This document shows, piece after piece, positions 33,662-42,149 of a stretch of DNA of 64,000 nt. The DNA is from Bordetella parapertussis (GTDB lineage: Bacteria > Pseudomonadota > Gammaproteobacteria > Burkholderiales > Burkholderiaceae_B). The position numbers were made by a program, and so were the translations under genes. The stretch's first letter is position 1. Each line of letters begins with the position of its first letter. Location of the stretch: NCBI GenBank assembly GCA_945897365.1, contig CAMDFD010000011.1, forward strand, positions 62,001 through 126,000. Direction: 5' to 3'. The notes under the pieces were generated by a model. That model searched no databases. It was not told where the DNA came from and saw only the letters and a list, made by a program, of their open reading frames with translations.

Positions 33662-33690
33662 GGTGTCACGTGCATCAAGCGCATGACACC
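33662..33690 (-). repeat. Second hairpin after the TAXI binding-protein gene
   Basis: GGTGTCA (33662-33668) pairs with TGACACC (33684-33690), with further pairs inside after one mismatch. Just after the binding-protein stop, it may protect the 3' end of that message. Confidence 0.5.
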
Positions 33691-33698
33691 TTCGCCTC

Positions 33699-34661
33699 TT
33701 ATTTCAATAGGCCTTTTTCTTTGTAAAACTTCTCTGCCCCAGGATGAAAGGGGATGCCAGCACCCATCACGGCATTAGGCAAAGTAATCAGCTTGCCTTT
33801 GGAATGGCCAGCGGCTAATGCCTTTTGAGCAGCATCAGAGTAAACCGCCTTCACGATTTCATAAACAACCGCTTCTGGTTGCTTCGCAGACGTGATCCAC
33901 TGCGCATTCACAGCGATGGTTTTGACTTCGCCAACGCCTTGATATGTACCCGCAGGAATCACATCGGGTGTAAAAAAGCGCTGTGTCGAACGCAACTTGT
34001 CGATTTCAGGACCTGCGATTGAAACCAACTCTACGCCTGCACCGCTTGAAACAAGCTCAGCAACCGCCGCAACGGGGGCACCCGCGACGATAAAGAAGGC
34101 ATCCAAGCCGCCATCCTTCATTTTGTCACCGGCCTGGTTGGGCTTCATGTATTCGGCCTTGACGTCCTTGTCCGTCATGCCATAAGCACCCATGATCAAG
34201 CGCACATCGACCAAGGTGCCTGAACCAGGCTCGTCCATGGAAACACGCTTGCCGCGCAAATCGGCGACGGATTTAATCCCCGAACCTTTACGCACAACCA
34301 AATGGATGCTTTCAGGATAAAGGGTTGCGATCAGTCTCAGGTCTGTCGCCTTGGTCCTACCCGCAAATGTACCCGTGCCTGAGTATGCCCAGTAAGCGAC
34401 ATCCGACTGGCTAAAACCAGACTCAAGCGAACCGCCCGCAATACCGTTGACGTTTGCGACCGAACCATTGCTAGCGACCGCAGAAGCGATAAGCTTTCCT
34501 GGTTGGGTGACGAGGTTGGCGATCATGCCACCGACTGGGTAGTACGTTCCTGCCGTGCCGCCGGTGCCAATACGGAAAAACTGCTGAGCCTGCGCGGGGG
34601 CTGCGACCGCAGCAACGAGAGCGGCAGCACCTAGAAATTTAGCTAGCGATTTTAAAAACAT
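33699..34661 (-). CDS. TAXI-family TRAP solute-binding protein
   Basis: 320 residues. A signal peptide (about residues 1-25, ending APAQAQQFF) leads to the TAXI signature FRIGTGGTAGTYYPVGGMIAN. Further conserved parts are SVANVNGIAGG and LRGKRVSMDEPGSGT. TAXI proteins bind carboxylates or other anions in the periplasm and deliver them to a fused permease; the ligand is not predictable. GGGAG is 8 bases before the ATG. It is 95 bases downstream of the carboxylase alpha gene on the same strand. Confidence 0.93.
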   Translation of the reverse strand: MFLKSLAKFLGAAALVAAVAAPAQAQQFFRIGTGGTAGTYYPVGGMIANLVTQPGKLIASAVASNGSVANVNGIAGGSLESGFSQSDVAYWAYSGTGTFAGRTKATDLRLIATLYPESIHLVVRKGSGIKSVADLRGKRVSMDEPGSGTLVDVRLIMGAYGMTDKDVKAEYMKPNQAGDKMKDGGLDAFFIVAGAPVAAVAELVSSGAGVELVSIAGPEIDKLRSTQRFFTPDVIPAGTYQGVGEVKTIAVNAQWITSAKQPEAVVYEIVKAVYSDAAQKALAAGHSKGKLITLPNAVMGAGIPFHPGAEKFYKEKGLLK

Positions 34662-34756
34662 AAAGTTACTCCCTGATTAAATAATCGGACGACAACGTTC
34701 TTATTTTACTAGTAGTTTTGCGAATGAAATGTAATGATCTGCAACAAACGCATCGC

Positions 34757-36775
34757 TTATGACAACCCGACGAGGGTAGCCCCTTCGCTTACCTGCTCGC
34801 CAACACCATAAAATATTTCTTTCACAACGCCGTCTAGAGGCGCGATGACCGCATGCTCCATTTTCATGGCTTCCATGACTAACAGCGCATCGCCTTGTCT
34901 AACAGCCTGACCCTCTGTGACATGCACCGCAATAATTTTTCCTGGCATGGGCGCCGTCAAACCTCCCGTCTGACCCACTTCTTTATGCAAAGCCTGGCTA
35001 AGCGGATCTTGCAGACACAACATCGTATGCACTCCCTCGATAAACACATCAACGCGTTCACCCTGCTTTTGAACCGTCGCCAATCGACGCACGCCGCTCA
35101 ACCGAAGTGCCAACACATACGCGCCGCTTGGCATGCGCTCAGCTGACCAGCAAAAATCGCTAATCCGCCCATCGATATCAAGACGCTTATCGCCCCGAAT
35201 ACCCAAAAGATCGACCGTTCTGGGCGTCTGTCCATCCAACCACACAAATCGACGTCTGTAATCTCCATTCAGCCTCCACCCATCCTGAATCGACCAAGGA
35301 TCGATCGGAATTGACCTCTGTAACGCCAGGGGTGCCCTCTCAGCAGACTCCTCAGACAATACCGCCGCGACTGCACAAGCCAAGACATCATCTGCGCTTT
35401 CTTTTGGCGGCGGCAATAATGTTTCGCGCCTGCGCTCAATCAGCCCTGTATCGAGATCCGCGTGTGCAAACGAATCATCGGCAATCAGTCTAGAAAGAAA
35501 GTTTACATTCGTGTGCACACCGACTATTTGCGTCTCGGCAAGCGCCTGCCGCATCAGGGCAAGGGCCAACTCGCGCGTCGCACCCCAAACAATGAGCTTC
35601 GCGATCATTGGATCGTAGTAGGGCGAGATGTCATCTCCACAACGCACACCACCATCTACGCGCACCACCCCATTCGCAAAGGCAACATGCTCGGGTAGTT
35701 GAAGATGCGTCAAACGACCGACTGAAGGCAAAAATCCTTTCTCTGTATTTTCAGCATAAATACGCACCTCGATGGCATGGCCCACTTGTTGAATCTGCTT
35801 TTGTGTCAACGGCAGGGGTTCGCCGGCCGCCACGCGCAACTGCCACTCGACCAAATCAAGACCTGTGATCATTTCAGTCACAGGATGCTCAACCTGCAGA
35901 CGCGTATTCATCTCCATAAAATAAAACGTTCCATTCGGCTCGACAATAAACTCTACCGTTCCCGCGCCGACATAGTTCACTGCGCGAGCGGCGGCCACCG
36001 CTGCCTCACCCATTTCACGCCGCATGTCTTCTGACATATTCGGCGCAGGCGCCTCCTCGATCACTTTCTGGTGTCGTCTCTGTATGGAGCAATCCCTTTC
36101 AAACAGATAAATACATTGGCCGAACGCGTCGGCAAACACCTGTATCTCGATATGTCGCGGCTTCTGCAAATACCGTTCAATCAGCACACGGTCATCACCA
36201 AAACTCGCACGCGACTCCCGCTGACAAGAGGCAAGCGCGGCATCGAAATCCGCACACGACTCCACCACTCGCATGCCCTTGCCACCACCGCCCGCACTGG
36301 CTTTGATCAATACTGGATAGCCGATACTATCGGCCTGCTGACGTAAAAACTGTACCTCTTGATTTTCCCCGTGATATCCCGGAACAAGTGGCACACCCGC
36401 TTTTGCCATTAAATTTTTTGCTGCTGACTTGCTTCCCATCGCCGCAATGGCCCCTGGAGGAGGTCCTACAAACGTCACGCCCTCTTGTGCACAAGCTTTT
36501 GCAAAGTCTTCATTCTCTGACAAAAATCCATATCCAGGATGGATTGCCTGCGCTCCATGCTCACGTGCAACATCCAAAATCGATTTGCTTTTTAAATAAC
36601 TTTCATTCGCCGGCGCGTTTCCAATTCGAACTGCGACATCACAACTCGCAACATGCTTGGCTTGTGCGTCCGCATCCGAATAGACCGCGACTGTTTTAAT
36701 GCCAAGCTTGCGCGCCGTTGACGCGACACGGCATGCGATTTCGCCACGATTAGCGATGAGTATTGTTGTAAACAC
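34757..36775 (-). CDS. mccA: Acyl-CoA carboxylase biotin-carboxylase/biotin-carrier subunit (MccA-like)
   Basis: 672 residues. The biotin carboxylase part (about 1-450) has the ATP-grasp motif SAGGGGKGMRVV, ERDCSIQRRHQKVIEEAPAP and EMNTRLQVEHPVTE. The C-terminal carrier domain has VMEAMKMEH with the biotinylated Lys638. Size and pairing with an MccB-like carboxyltransferase fit methylcrotonyl-CoA carboxylase of leucine degradation; geranyl-CoA carboxylase is a close alternative. It is 21 bases after mccB. The usual partners (isovaleryl-CoA dehydrogenase, enoyl-CoA hydratase, HMG-CoA lyase) are not in the window. Confidence 0.88.
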   Translation of the reverse strand: MFTTILIANRGEIACRVASTARKLGIKTVAVYSDADAQAKHVASCDVAVRIGNAPANESYLKSKSILDVAREHGAQAIHPGYGFLSENEDFAKACAQEGVTFVGPPPGAIAAMGSKSAAKNLMAKAGVPLVPGYHGENQEVQFLRQQADSIGYPVLIKASAGGGGKGMRVVESCADFDAALASCQRESRASFGDDRVLIERYLQKPRHIEIQVFADAFGQCIYLFERDCSIQRRHQKVIEEAPAPNMSEDMRREMGEAAVAAARAVNYVGAGTVEFIVEPNGTFYFMEMNTRLQVEHPVTEMITGLDLVEWQLRVAAGEPLPLTQKQIQQVGHAIEVRIYAENTEKGFLPSVGRLTHLQLPEHVAFANGVVRVDGGVRCGDDISPYYDPMIAKLIVWGATRELALALMRQALAETQIVGVHTNVNFLSRLIADDSFAHADLDTGLIERRRETLLPPPKESADDVLACAVAAVLSEESAERAPLALQRSIPIDPWSIQDGWRLNGDYRRRFVWLDGQTPRTVDLLGIRGDKRLDIDGRISDFCWSAERMPSGAYVLALRLSGVRRLATVQKQGERVDVFIEGVHTMLCLQDPLSQALHKEVGQTGGLTAPMPGKIIAVHVTEGQAVRQGDALLVMEAMKMEHAVIAPLDGVVKEIFYGVGEQVSEGATLVGLS

Positions 36776-36796
36776 GTTTTGTTCCTGTGTATGTCA

Positions 36797-38404
36797 TTAC
36801 ATACGAAATACGCCAAAGCGCGTCTCTGGAATTTCGACATTCAACGCCGCGGACAAAGCCAATCCCAAAATTCGCCGTGTGTCCGCAGGTTTAATCACAC
36901 CATCATCCCACAGCCTCGCGCTCGCATAAAAGGGATGCCCCTCTTTCTCGAACTGTTCCAAAATCGGTGCTTTGAACGCCTGCTCTTGCTCCATCGACCA
37001 GGCTTGACCTTTGGCTTCGACGCCCTCTCTGCGAATCGTCGCCAACACACTCGCAGCCTGCTCACCTCCCATCACAGAAATGCGGGCATTTGGCCACATA
37101 AAAAGAAACCTGGGTGAATACGCTCTTCCACACATCCCATAGTTACCTGCTCCAAACGAGCCTCCAATGATCACCGTCAATTTCGGTACCGCCGCAGTAG
37201 CGACTGCAGTGACTAGCTTTGCTCCGTGGCGCGCGATGCCTTCATTTTCATATTTACGGCCCACCATGAAGCCAGTGATATTTTGTAAAAATATGAGTGG
37301 GATTTTTCTTTGTGCGCACAACTCGATGAAATGCGCGCCTTTTTGCGCTGATTCTGAAAACAAAATACCATTATTCGCGATGATCCCGACAGGCATGCCG
37401 TGCAAATGCGCAAAGCCCGTGACCAGAGTTGTTCCATATCGGGCTTTAAATTCCTCAAACTCTGAACCATCCACCAAGCGCGCAATAATCTCCCTCACAT
37501 CGTAAGATTTACGCGTGTCCGCCGGGATGATGCCGTTCAGCTCCTCACCCTCATATAAAGGTTCGCGAGTCTCGCGTAGCTGCAACTGCCTAGGCTTTTG
37601 TCGATTGAGATGTTGCACTGCTTTGCGCGCGAGTTGTAACGCATGATGATCATTCGCGGCGAGATGATCTGCGACGCCTGACAATCTTGTATGTACATCG
37701 CCTCCACCCAGATCTTCGGCACTGACTTGTTCACCCGTTGCGGCTTTGACTAACGGAGGCCCACCCAGAAAGATTGTGCCTTGATCTCGTACGATGATGG
37801 ACTCATCACTCATCGCGGGCACATATGCGCCCCCTGCTGTACATGAGCCCATCACAACGGCAATTTGCGCGATCCCTTGGGCCGACATATTCGCTTGATT
37901 AAAAAATATGCGCCCAAAGTGCTCCCTATCCGCGAACACGTCTTCTTGTTGTGGCAAATTTGCGCCACCAGAGTCAACTAAATAAATGCAGGGCAGGTGG
38001 TTTTGCGAGGCGATTTCCTGCGCACGCAAATGTTTCTTGACGGTCATGGGGTAGTACGTTCCGCCCTTGACTGTCGCGTCATTACAGACGATGACACATT
38101 CGATGCCCGAGACTCGACCCAAGCCAGTGATAATCCCTGCTCCAGGCGCCTCATCGTTGTACATGCCATATGCCGCGAGCGGCGAAAGCTCCAGAAAAGG
38201 CGTTCCAGGATCAAGCAATTGCTCGACGCGATCTCTTGGCAACAGCTTACCTCGCGCAAGATGTTTCTGACGCGCCGCTTCAGGCCCCCCCTGAACGATT
38301 TTTTCCAATACGGCCTTAAGTTCGGTGATTTTGTCCCGCATGGCGCTCGCATTGGCTGCAAACTCGGTCGAACGACCATTTATTTTCGACTCGATACTTG
38401 GCAT
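36797..38404 (-). CDS. mccB: Acyl-CoA carboxylase carboxyltransferase subunit (MccB-like)
   Basis: 535 residues, the length of methylcrotonyl-CoA carboxylase beta. Characteristic sequence: PYHARGKLLPRDRV-type start (here QKHLARGKLLPRDRVEQLLD), NDATVKGGTYYPMTVKKHLRAQEI, VDSGGANLPQQEDVFAD and GSFGAGNYGMCGRAY near the C terminus. The ligand pocket regions match MccB and AtuC rather than propionyl-CoA carboxylase. It forms the enzyme with MccA, converting 3-methylcrotonyl-CoA to 3-methylglutaconyl-CoA. It diverges from the metallohydrolase gene at 38.5 kb. Confidence 0.9.
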   Translation of the reverse strand: MPSIESKINGRSTEFAANASAMRDKITELKAVLEKIVQGGPEAARQKHLARGKLLPRDRVEQLLDPGTPFLELSPLAAYGMYNDEAPGAGIITGLGRVSGIECVIVCNDATVKGGTYYPMTVKKHLRAQEIASQNHLPCIYLVDSGGANLPQQEDVFADREHFGRIFFNQANMSAQGIAQIAVVMGSCTAGGAYVPAMSDESIIVRDQGTIFLGGPPLVKAATGEQVSAEDLGGGDVHTRLSGVADHLAANDHHALQLARKAVQHLNRQKPRQLQLRETREPLYEGEELNGIIPADTRKSYDVREIIARLVDGSEFEEFKARYGTTLVTGFAHLHGMPVGIIANNGILFSESAQKGAHFIELCAQRKIPLIFLQNITGFMVGRKYENEGIARHGAKLVTAVATAAVPKLTVIIGGSFGAGNYGMCGRAYSPRFLFMWPNARISVMGGEQAASVLATIRREGVEAKGQAWSMEQEQAFKAPILEQFEKEGHPFYASARLWDDGVIKPADTRRILGLALSAALNVEIPETRFGVFRM

Positions 38405-38500
38405 GACGAAGCTCTCAAAAAAAACACGTTCACATTTAGGCTAACCTTAACGTAAATTATGATGGTCCGAACAAACCGTCAAGCTTGGAGACAACAAAAC

Positions 38501-39559
38501 ATGAACCCGCTCGAGCATCAACTGCAATATCCCTTTGCAGACACCTTGCCCGAACCAGGCAAAACCATGGAACTCGCGCCAGGTGTGCGCTGGATTCGTA
38601 TGCCGCTGCCTTTCGCGCTTGACCACATCAATCTTTGGCTCTTACGTGACAAGATCGACGGCAAAGAAGGCTGGACGATTATCGACTGCGGCATTAGCCG
38701 CGACGAGGTCAAAGTCCTCTGGGAGGACATTTTCGCCACACAGCTTGAGGGACTTCCCGTTCTTCGGATCATCGTTACTCATATGCATCCTGACCATGTC
38801 GGCCTGGCAAGCTGGCTGTGTGAACGCTGGCATGCACCACTTCATATGAGCATGACAGACTACATGACCGCCAAGCTTTGGACAGTCGGGCAAAGCACGG
38901 GTGCTACCGGTGGCGAAAGCGCCGCGCGGCATCTGGGCAGCCATGGCATGACCGACCCTGAGTCGCTCGCTCAGATCCGTGCACGCGCCTCCTACTATCC
39001 CAATCTCGTCCCAAATATGCCCGCCTCCTATGCGCGAATTTTAGATGGTCAATCCATCCATATTGGCGGATCCGCTTGGCAAGCAATCGTGGGATACGGT
39101 CACGCGCCCGAACACATCTCCCTATTTTGTCCGGATAAAAATGTCCTCATCTCAGGCGACATGGTGCTCCCACGTATTTCAACCAATGTCAGCGTGTTTG
39201 ACTACGAGCCCCTTGGCAATCCACTGCCGCTCTATTTAAACTCTCTGAATCACTTCCAACATCTTCCCGCAGACACACTGATCTTGCCCTCCCATGGCAA
39301 GCCCTTTAAAGGCCTACACGAGCGCATCGCTCAACAACACCAACACCATGCCGACCGACTCGCGGAGGTGCTCGAAGCCTGTGTCACACCGCAATCGACC
39401 ACCGATATCCTGCCCGTCCTTTTTAAGCGTAAGTTAGACTTACACCAAACTACCTTCGCAATGGGTGAGGCCATCGCGCACTTGCATGCTCTACTTTTTG
39501 AGGGCAAGCTCTCCCGTGAACTTTGCGCAGATGGCATTATTCGTTTCGTCAGAACCTAA
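38501..39559 (+). CDS. Metallo-beta-lactamase-fold hydrolase
   Basis: 352 residues from ATG 38501 (MNPLEHQLQY), with GGAG about 10 bases upstream; an ATG at 38459 is an alternative. It is cytoplasmic. The metal motif THMHPDHVG has His94, His96, Asp98 and His99; further ligands appear as His in VGYGHAPEH, Asp in LISGDMVLP and His in LPSHGKPF. The C-terminal third is a winged-helix-like domain of the type found in lactamase-fold thioesterase-like proteins (LACTB2 group). The substrate is unknown. It is 10 bases ahead of metC and divergent from mccB. Confidence 0.88.
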   Translation: MNPLEHQLQYPFADTLPEPGKTMELAPGVRWIRMPLPFALDHINLWLLRDKIDGKEGWTIIDCGISRDEVKVLWEDIFATQLEGLPVLRIIVTHMHPDHVGLASWLCERWHAPLHMSMTDYMTAKLWTVGQSTGATGGESAARHLGSHGMTDPESLAQIRARASYYPNLVPNMPASYARILDGQSIHIGGSAWQAIVGYGHAPEHISLFCPDKNVLISGDMVLPRISTNVSVFDYEPLGNPLPLYLNSLNHFQHLPADTLILPSHGKPFKGLHERIAQQHQHHADRLAEVLEACVTPQSTTDILPVLFKRKLDLHQTTFAMGEAIAHLHALLFEGKLSRELCADGIIRFVRT

Positions 39560-39569
39560 AGGACGTGCC

Positions 39570-40757
39570 TTGACCACTCATCATCTAGATACTCGACTAC
39601 TCCATATCGGTAGCGCCCCCTTCGACCCCGAGACAGGCACCGCTCCAGTCAGTCTACCTTCCATGCGTACCAGTACGGTCCGTTTTGAAAACCTAGCCGC
39701 ACTTGATCGAGCGATGACGCGCAGACTGGCCGGTGAACGCGCCATTACCTATGGTCGCTCCGGGATGGATACACACCGGGCACTCGAAGATGTGTTTATG
39801 CAGCTCGAAGGCGGGAGCTATTGCGTGCTCGCACCCTCCGGCATGGCAGCCATCAACATCGCTTTTCTGGGCTTACTTCAAACAGGCGACCATGTGCTAG
39901 TGGCCGATTGTGTATACGGTCCCGTACGAAATCTTGACCGTACCCTGCTTAAAGGTTTCGGGATTTCAGTGACCTACTTTTCCGCCGAACGAGACGATAT
40001 TGCTCAGCTCGTTCAACCCAATACAAAAATGATTTATGTCGAGTCCCCCGGCTCGTTGCTTTACGAAATGCTCGATATGCCCGCGCTTGCCTCTCAAGCC
40101 AAAACGCACGGCCTCATCCTCGCCACCGATAACACCTGGGGCTCTGGCTACATCTATCGACCACTCATGCTTGGCGCTGATGTCTCCATCGTAGCCGGCA
40201 CCAAATACGTTGCGGGACACTCTGACGTCATGCTTGGCGCTGTCGTGGTCAAGGATCAAAAGCTTGCCGCACGCATCCATTCAGCCCAATATGCAATGGG
40301 TAATTCTGTGAGTGCAGATGATGCATGGCTTGCCTTGCGTGGGGTAAAAACCATGGCCGTGCGCATGCCTCAGCACGCACGAAACGCACTTGAGGTCTGC
40401 AAGTTTCTGGACGCTCAGCCTGAGGTTTTAAACATTTACCATCCCGCCTGGCACAAAGACGCAGGCCATGCGCTATGGCAACGGGACTGCTCGGGCTCAA
40501 ACGGCATGCTTTCCATCGAGCTCAATTGCACACCAGAAGCCGCCAAACCTTTCGTCGATGCACTTGAACTGTTTGGCATCGGTTTTTCCTGGGGCGGCTA
40601 TGAAAGCCTCGTGCAATGGGTCGAACCAGGCAGCCTATCTTCGCATCAATACTGGAAACACCACGAGCATGCACTCATTCGTTTGCATATCGGTCTTGAG
40701 TCAGTCGATGATTTAACCAACGATTTAAAACGAGCCTTGGCGAAAATCAAAAAGTAA
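39570..40757 (+). CDS. metC: Cystathionine beta-lyase
   Basis: 395 residues from a TTG at 39570, chosen because AAAGGA precedes it by 7 bases and the MTTHHLDTRLLHIG start matches the family; the longer frame would run deep into the upstream gene. The enzyme is a PLP-dependent lyase that forms homocysteine from cystathionine. PLP lysine is in AGTKYVAGHSD (Lys212), the substrate-binding YGRSG motif is at 61-65, and the C-terminal SWGGYESL matches MetC more than MetB. A terminator follows at 40764. Confidence 0.93.
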   Translation: MTTHHLDTRLLHIGSAPFDPETGTAPVSLPSMRTSTVRFENLAALDRAMTRRLAGERAITYGRSGMDTHRALEDVFMQLEGGSYCVLAPSGMAAINIAFLGLLQTGDHVLVADCVYGPVRNLDRTLLKGFGISVTYFSAERDDIAQLVQPNTKMIYVESPGSLLYEMLDMPALASQAKTHGLILATDNTWGSGYIYRPLMLGADVSIVAGTKYVAGHSDVMLGAVVVKDQKLAARIHSAQYAMGNSVSADDAWLALRGVKTMAVRMPQHARNALEVCKFLDAQPEVLNIYHPAWHKDAGHALWQRDCSGSNGMLSIELNCTPEAAKPFVDALELFGIGFSWGGYESLVQWVEPGSLSSHQYWKHHEHALIRLHIGLESVDDLTNDLKRALAKIKK

Positions 40758-40763
40758 CGGGAG

Positions 40764-40800
40764 GCCTTGTATGTCTAAAGACAAAGGCTTTCTCTTTATT
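40764..40800 (+). terminator. Terminator of metC
   Basis: GCCTT (40764-40768) pairs with AAGGC (40784-40788), and the inner TGTC/GACA adds 4 bp after a 3-base bulge; TTTCTCTTTATTT follows. It fits an intrinsic terminator on the + strand. Confidence 0.6.
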
Positions 40801-41434
40801 TACCCCTGACCTGACGAATCAAATCACTGGCCACGTCAAGCGTCTGCTGATATCCACCTGCCTCTGAAGGCGAGGTCACAAAACGTCCGCCCACAGCGAC
40901 CGAGGGTGTCCCTTGAATACGATACGCCGTTACAAGTTGATCTGCCCGATTCGCTTTGGATGAAACACCAAAAGACTCATATGCAGCCTCAAATTTCTCG
41001 GCATCCACACCTTGCGTCGTTATCCAGCCCTTGATTTCGGCTTTTGTGAATAAGCGTTTTTTTTCCTGATGGATTGCTTTAAAAACTTTGGGGTGTAAAT
41101 CAACACGGTTTAAGGCTTCGAGTGCATAATACAAACGCTGCAAAGGCTTCATGCCTGCATTGAAAGCAACCGGAACGCCACGCACCACTACGTTGGCAGA
41201 TTGCGCTTTGATCCATTTTTCTATCAATGGCTCTATCGCCGCACAGTGTCCGCAGCCATAGGCAAAGAATTCGAGCACTTCAACTTTGCCTGGCTCCGTT
41301 GCTTGAGCGGGGGTCACCTCAATAAATTTTCCCTTTGCGACGGCTGCGCCTTGTGCAACGCTATCCGCCGAAAACATCAAGCTCGACACTGCAAACAACA
41401 TTACAGCGAAATGTGAAAAGATCTTTTGTGTCAT
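40796..41434 (-). CDS. dsbA: Thiol:disulfide interchange protein DsbA
   Basis: 212 residues. A signal peptide (about residues 1-29, ending SVAQGAA) leads into the mature thioredoxin-fold oxidase with the active site GCGHC (Cys61, Cys64) and the cis-Pro loop GTPSVAVGG near residue 182. It introduces disulfide bonds into exported proteins. The gene order argS-SPOR-dsbA on this strand is familiar in Alcaligenaceae. It is convergent with metC. Confidence 0.93.
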   Translation of the reverse strand: MTQKIFSHFAVMLFAVSSLMFSADSVAQGAAVAKGKFIEVTPAQATEPGKVEVLEFFAYGCGHCAAIEPLIEKWIKAQSANVVVRGVPVAFNAGMKPLQRLYYALEALNRVDLHPKVFKAIHQEKKRLFTKAEIKGWITTQGVDAEKFEAAYESFGVSSKANRADQLVTAYRIQGTPSVAVGGRFVTSPSEAGGYQQTLDVASDLIRQVRGK

Positions 41435-41462
41435 AACAATTCATCCTAAGTGAGCAAATACT

Positions 41463-42140
41463 TTACTGCCGGACTACGGCGGTTGGAATTTTTTCCTGAC
41501 CGAGTCGGATGCGGGTTTGATTCATATCATCAATACGCGCAAACGGTCCGACACGCACGCGATTAACCTGTAAACCATTCACTTCGGCCCGCTGAATTTC
41601 AACGGGCATACCCATCAAAATTATTTTGGCGCGCAAGGCTTCGGCATCCTCTAGTACCCTAAAAGAACCCACCTGCAGAAAATAAGGTCCACTCGCCTTT
41701 GGCGGCGTTGAAGAAGCTCCATTTGCGGGAGGCGACGAAACAACCGGGGCAGATTGTGATGGTCGAGAGGTGGCATTCGGCGCTGGCGTCAAGGTCGCAA
41801 TCAGCGAGCCCAAAGTATCCCCACCTTTATTCGTTGCCCCTGCTGCAGACGGCGCACCTTGACCTGTGCCGATCACGCTCGCTTGACCGGTCGGCTGGTC
41901 GGGGGAGCTCGGTGCTGTGACAGGTCCGACCTCTCGGCTCCCTAGAGCAGCATTAGGATCCGGTGCATTTCTTGGATCAGGCGAGCCTGGGGCGTCAGGC
42001 GAACGACTGGCCTTATCCATAAAAGGCATTGGCGCCTTGATCACGTAGTAAGCGACACCCGCAGCCAATCCCAAGCCAATTAATAGGCCTGCGAGCACAC
42101 CGTAGATCGTACTACCACCGGATGATTTGCGTTTTGCCAT
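41463..42140 (-). CDS. SPOR-domain membrane protein, FtsN-like
   Basis: 225 residues. A single membrane helix (about residues 12-31) follows a short basic N terminus; residues about 35-140 form a Pro/Ala/Ser-rich periplasmic linker; the C-terminal 75 residues are a SPOR domain (PYFLQVGSFRVLEDAEALRA onwards to RVGPF), which binds denuded septal peptidoglycan glycans. This architecture is that of FtsN or a related division protein. It lies 9 bases after argS. Confidence 0.86.
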   Translation of the reverse strand: MAKRKSSGGSTIYGVLAGLLIGLGLAAGVAYYVIKAPMPFMDKASRSPDAPGSPDPRNAPDPNAALGSREVGPVTAPSSPDQPTGQASVIGTGQGAPSAAGATNKGGDTLGSLIATLTPAPNATSRPSQSAPVVSSPPANGASSTPPKASGPYFLQVGSFRVLEDAEALRAKIILMGMPVEIQRAEVNGLQVNRVRVGPFARIDDMNQTRIRLGQEKIPTAVVRQ

Positions 42141-42149
42141 AATCGGATC

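Noticed and set aside
39465..39569. N-terminal extension of metC into the metallohydrolase gene
   Set aside because: The extension has no homology-like features; AAAGGA and the MTTHHLDTRL start at TTG 39570 fit the family.
39700..40757. S-adenosylmethionine or cobalamin riboswitch before metC
   Set aside because: metC follows the metallohydrolase gene by 10 bases, so there is no room for an aptamer.
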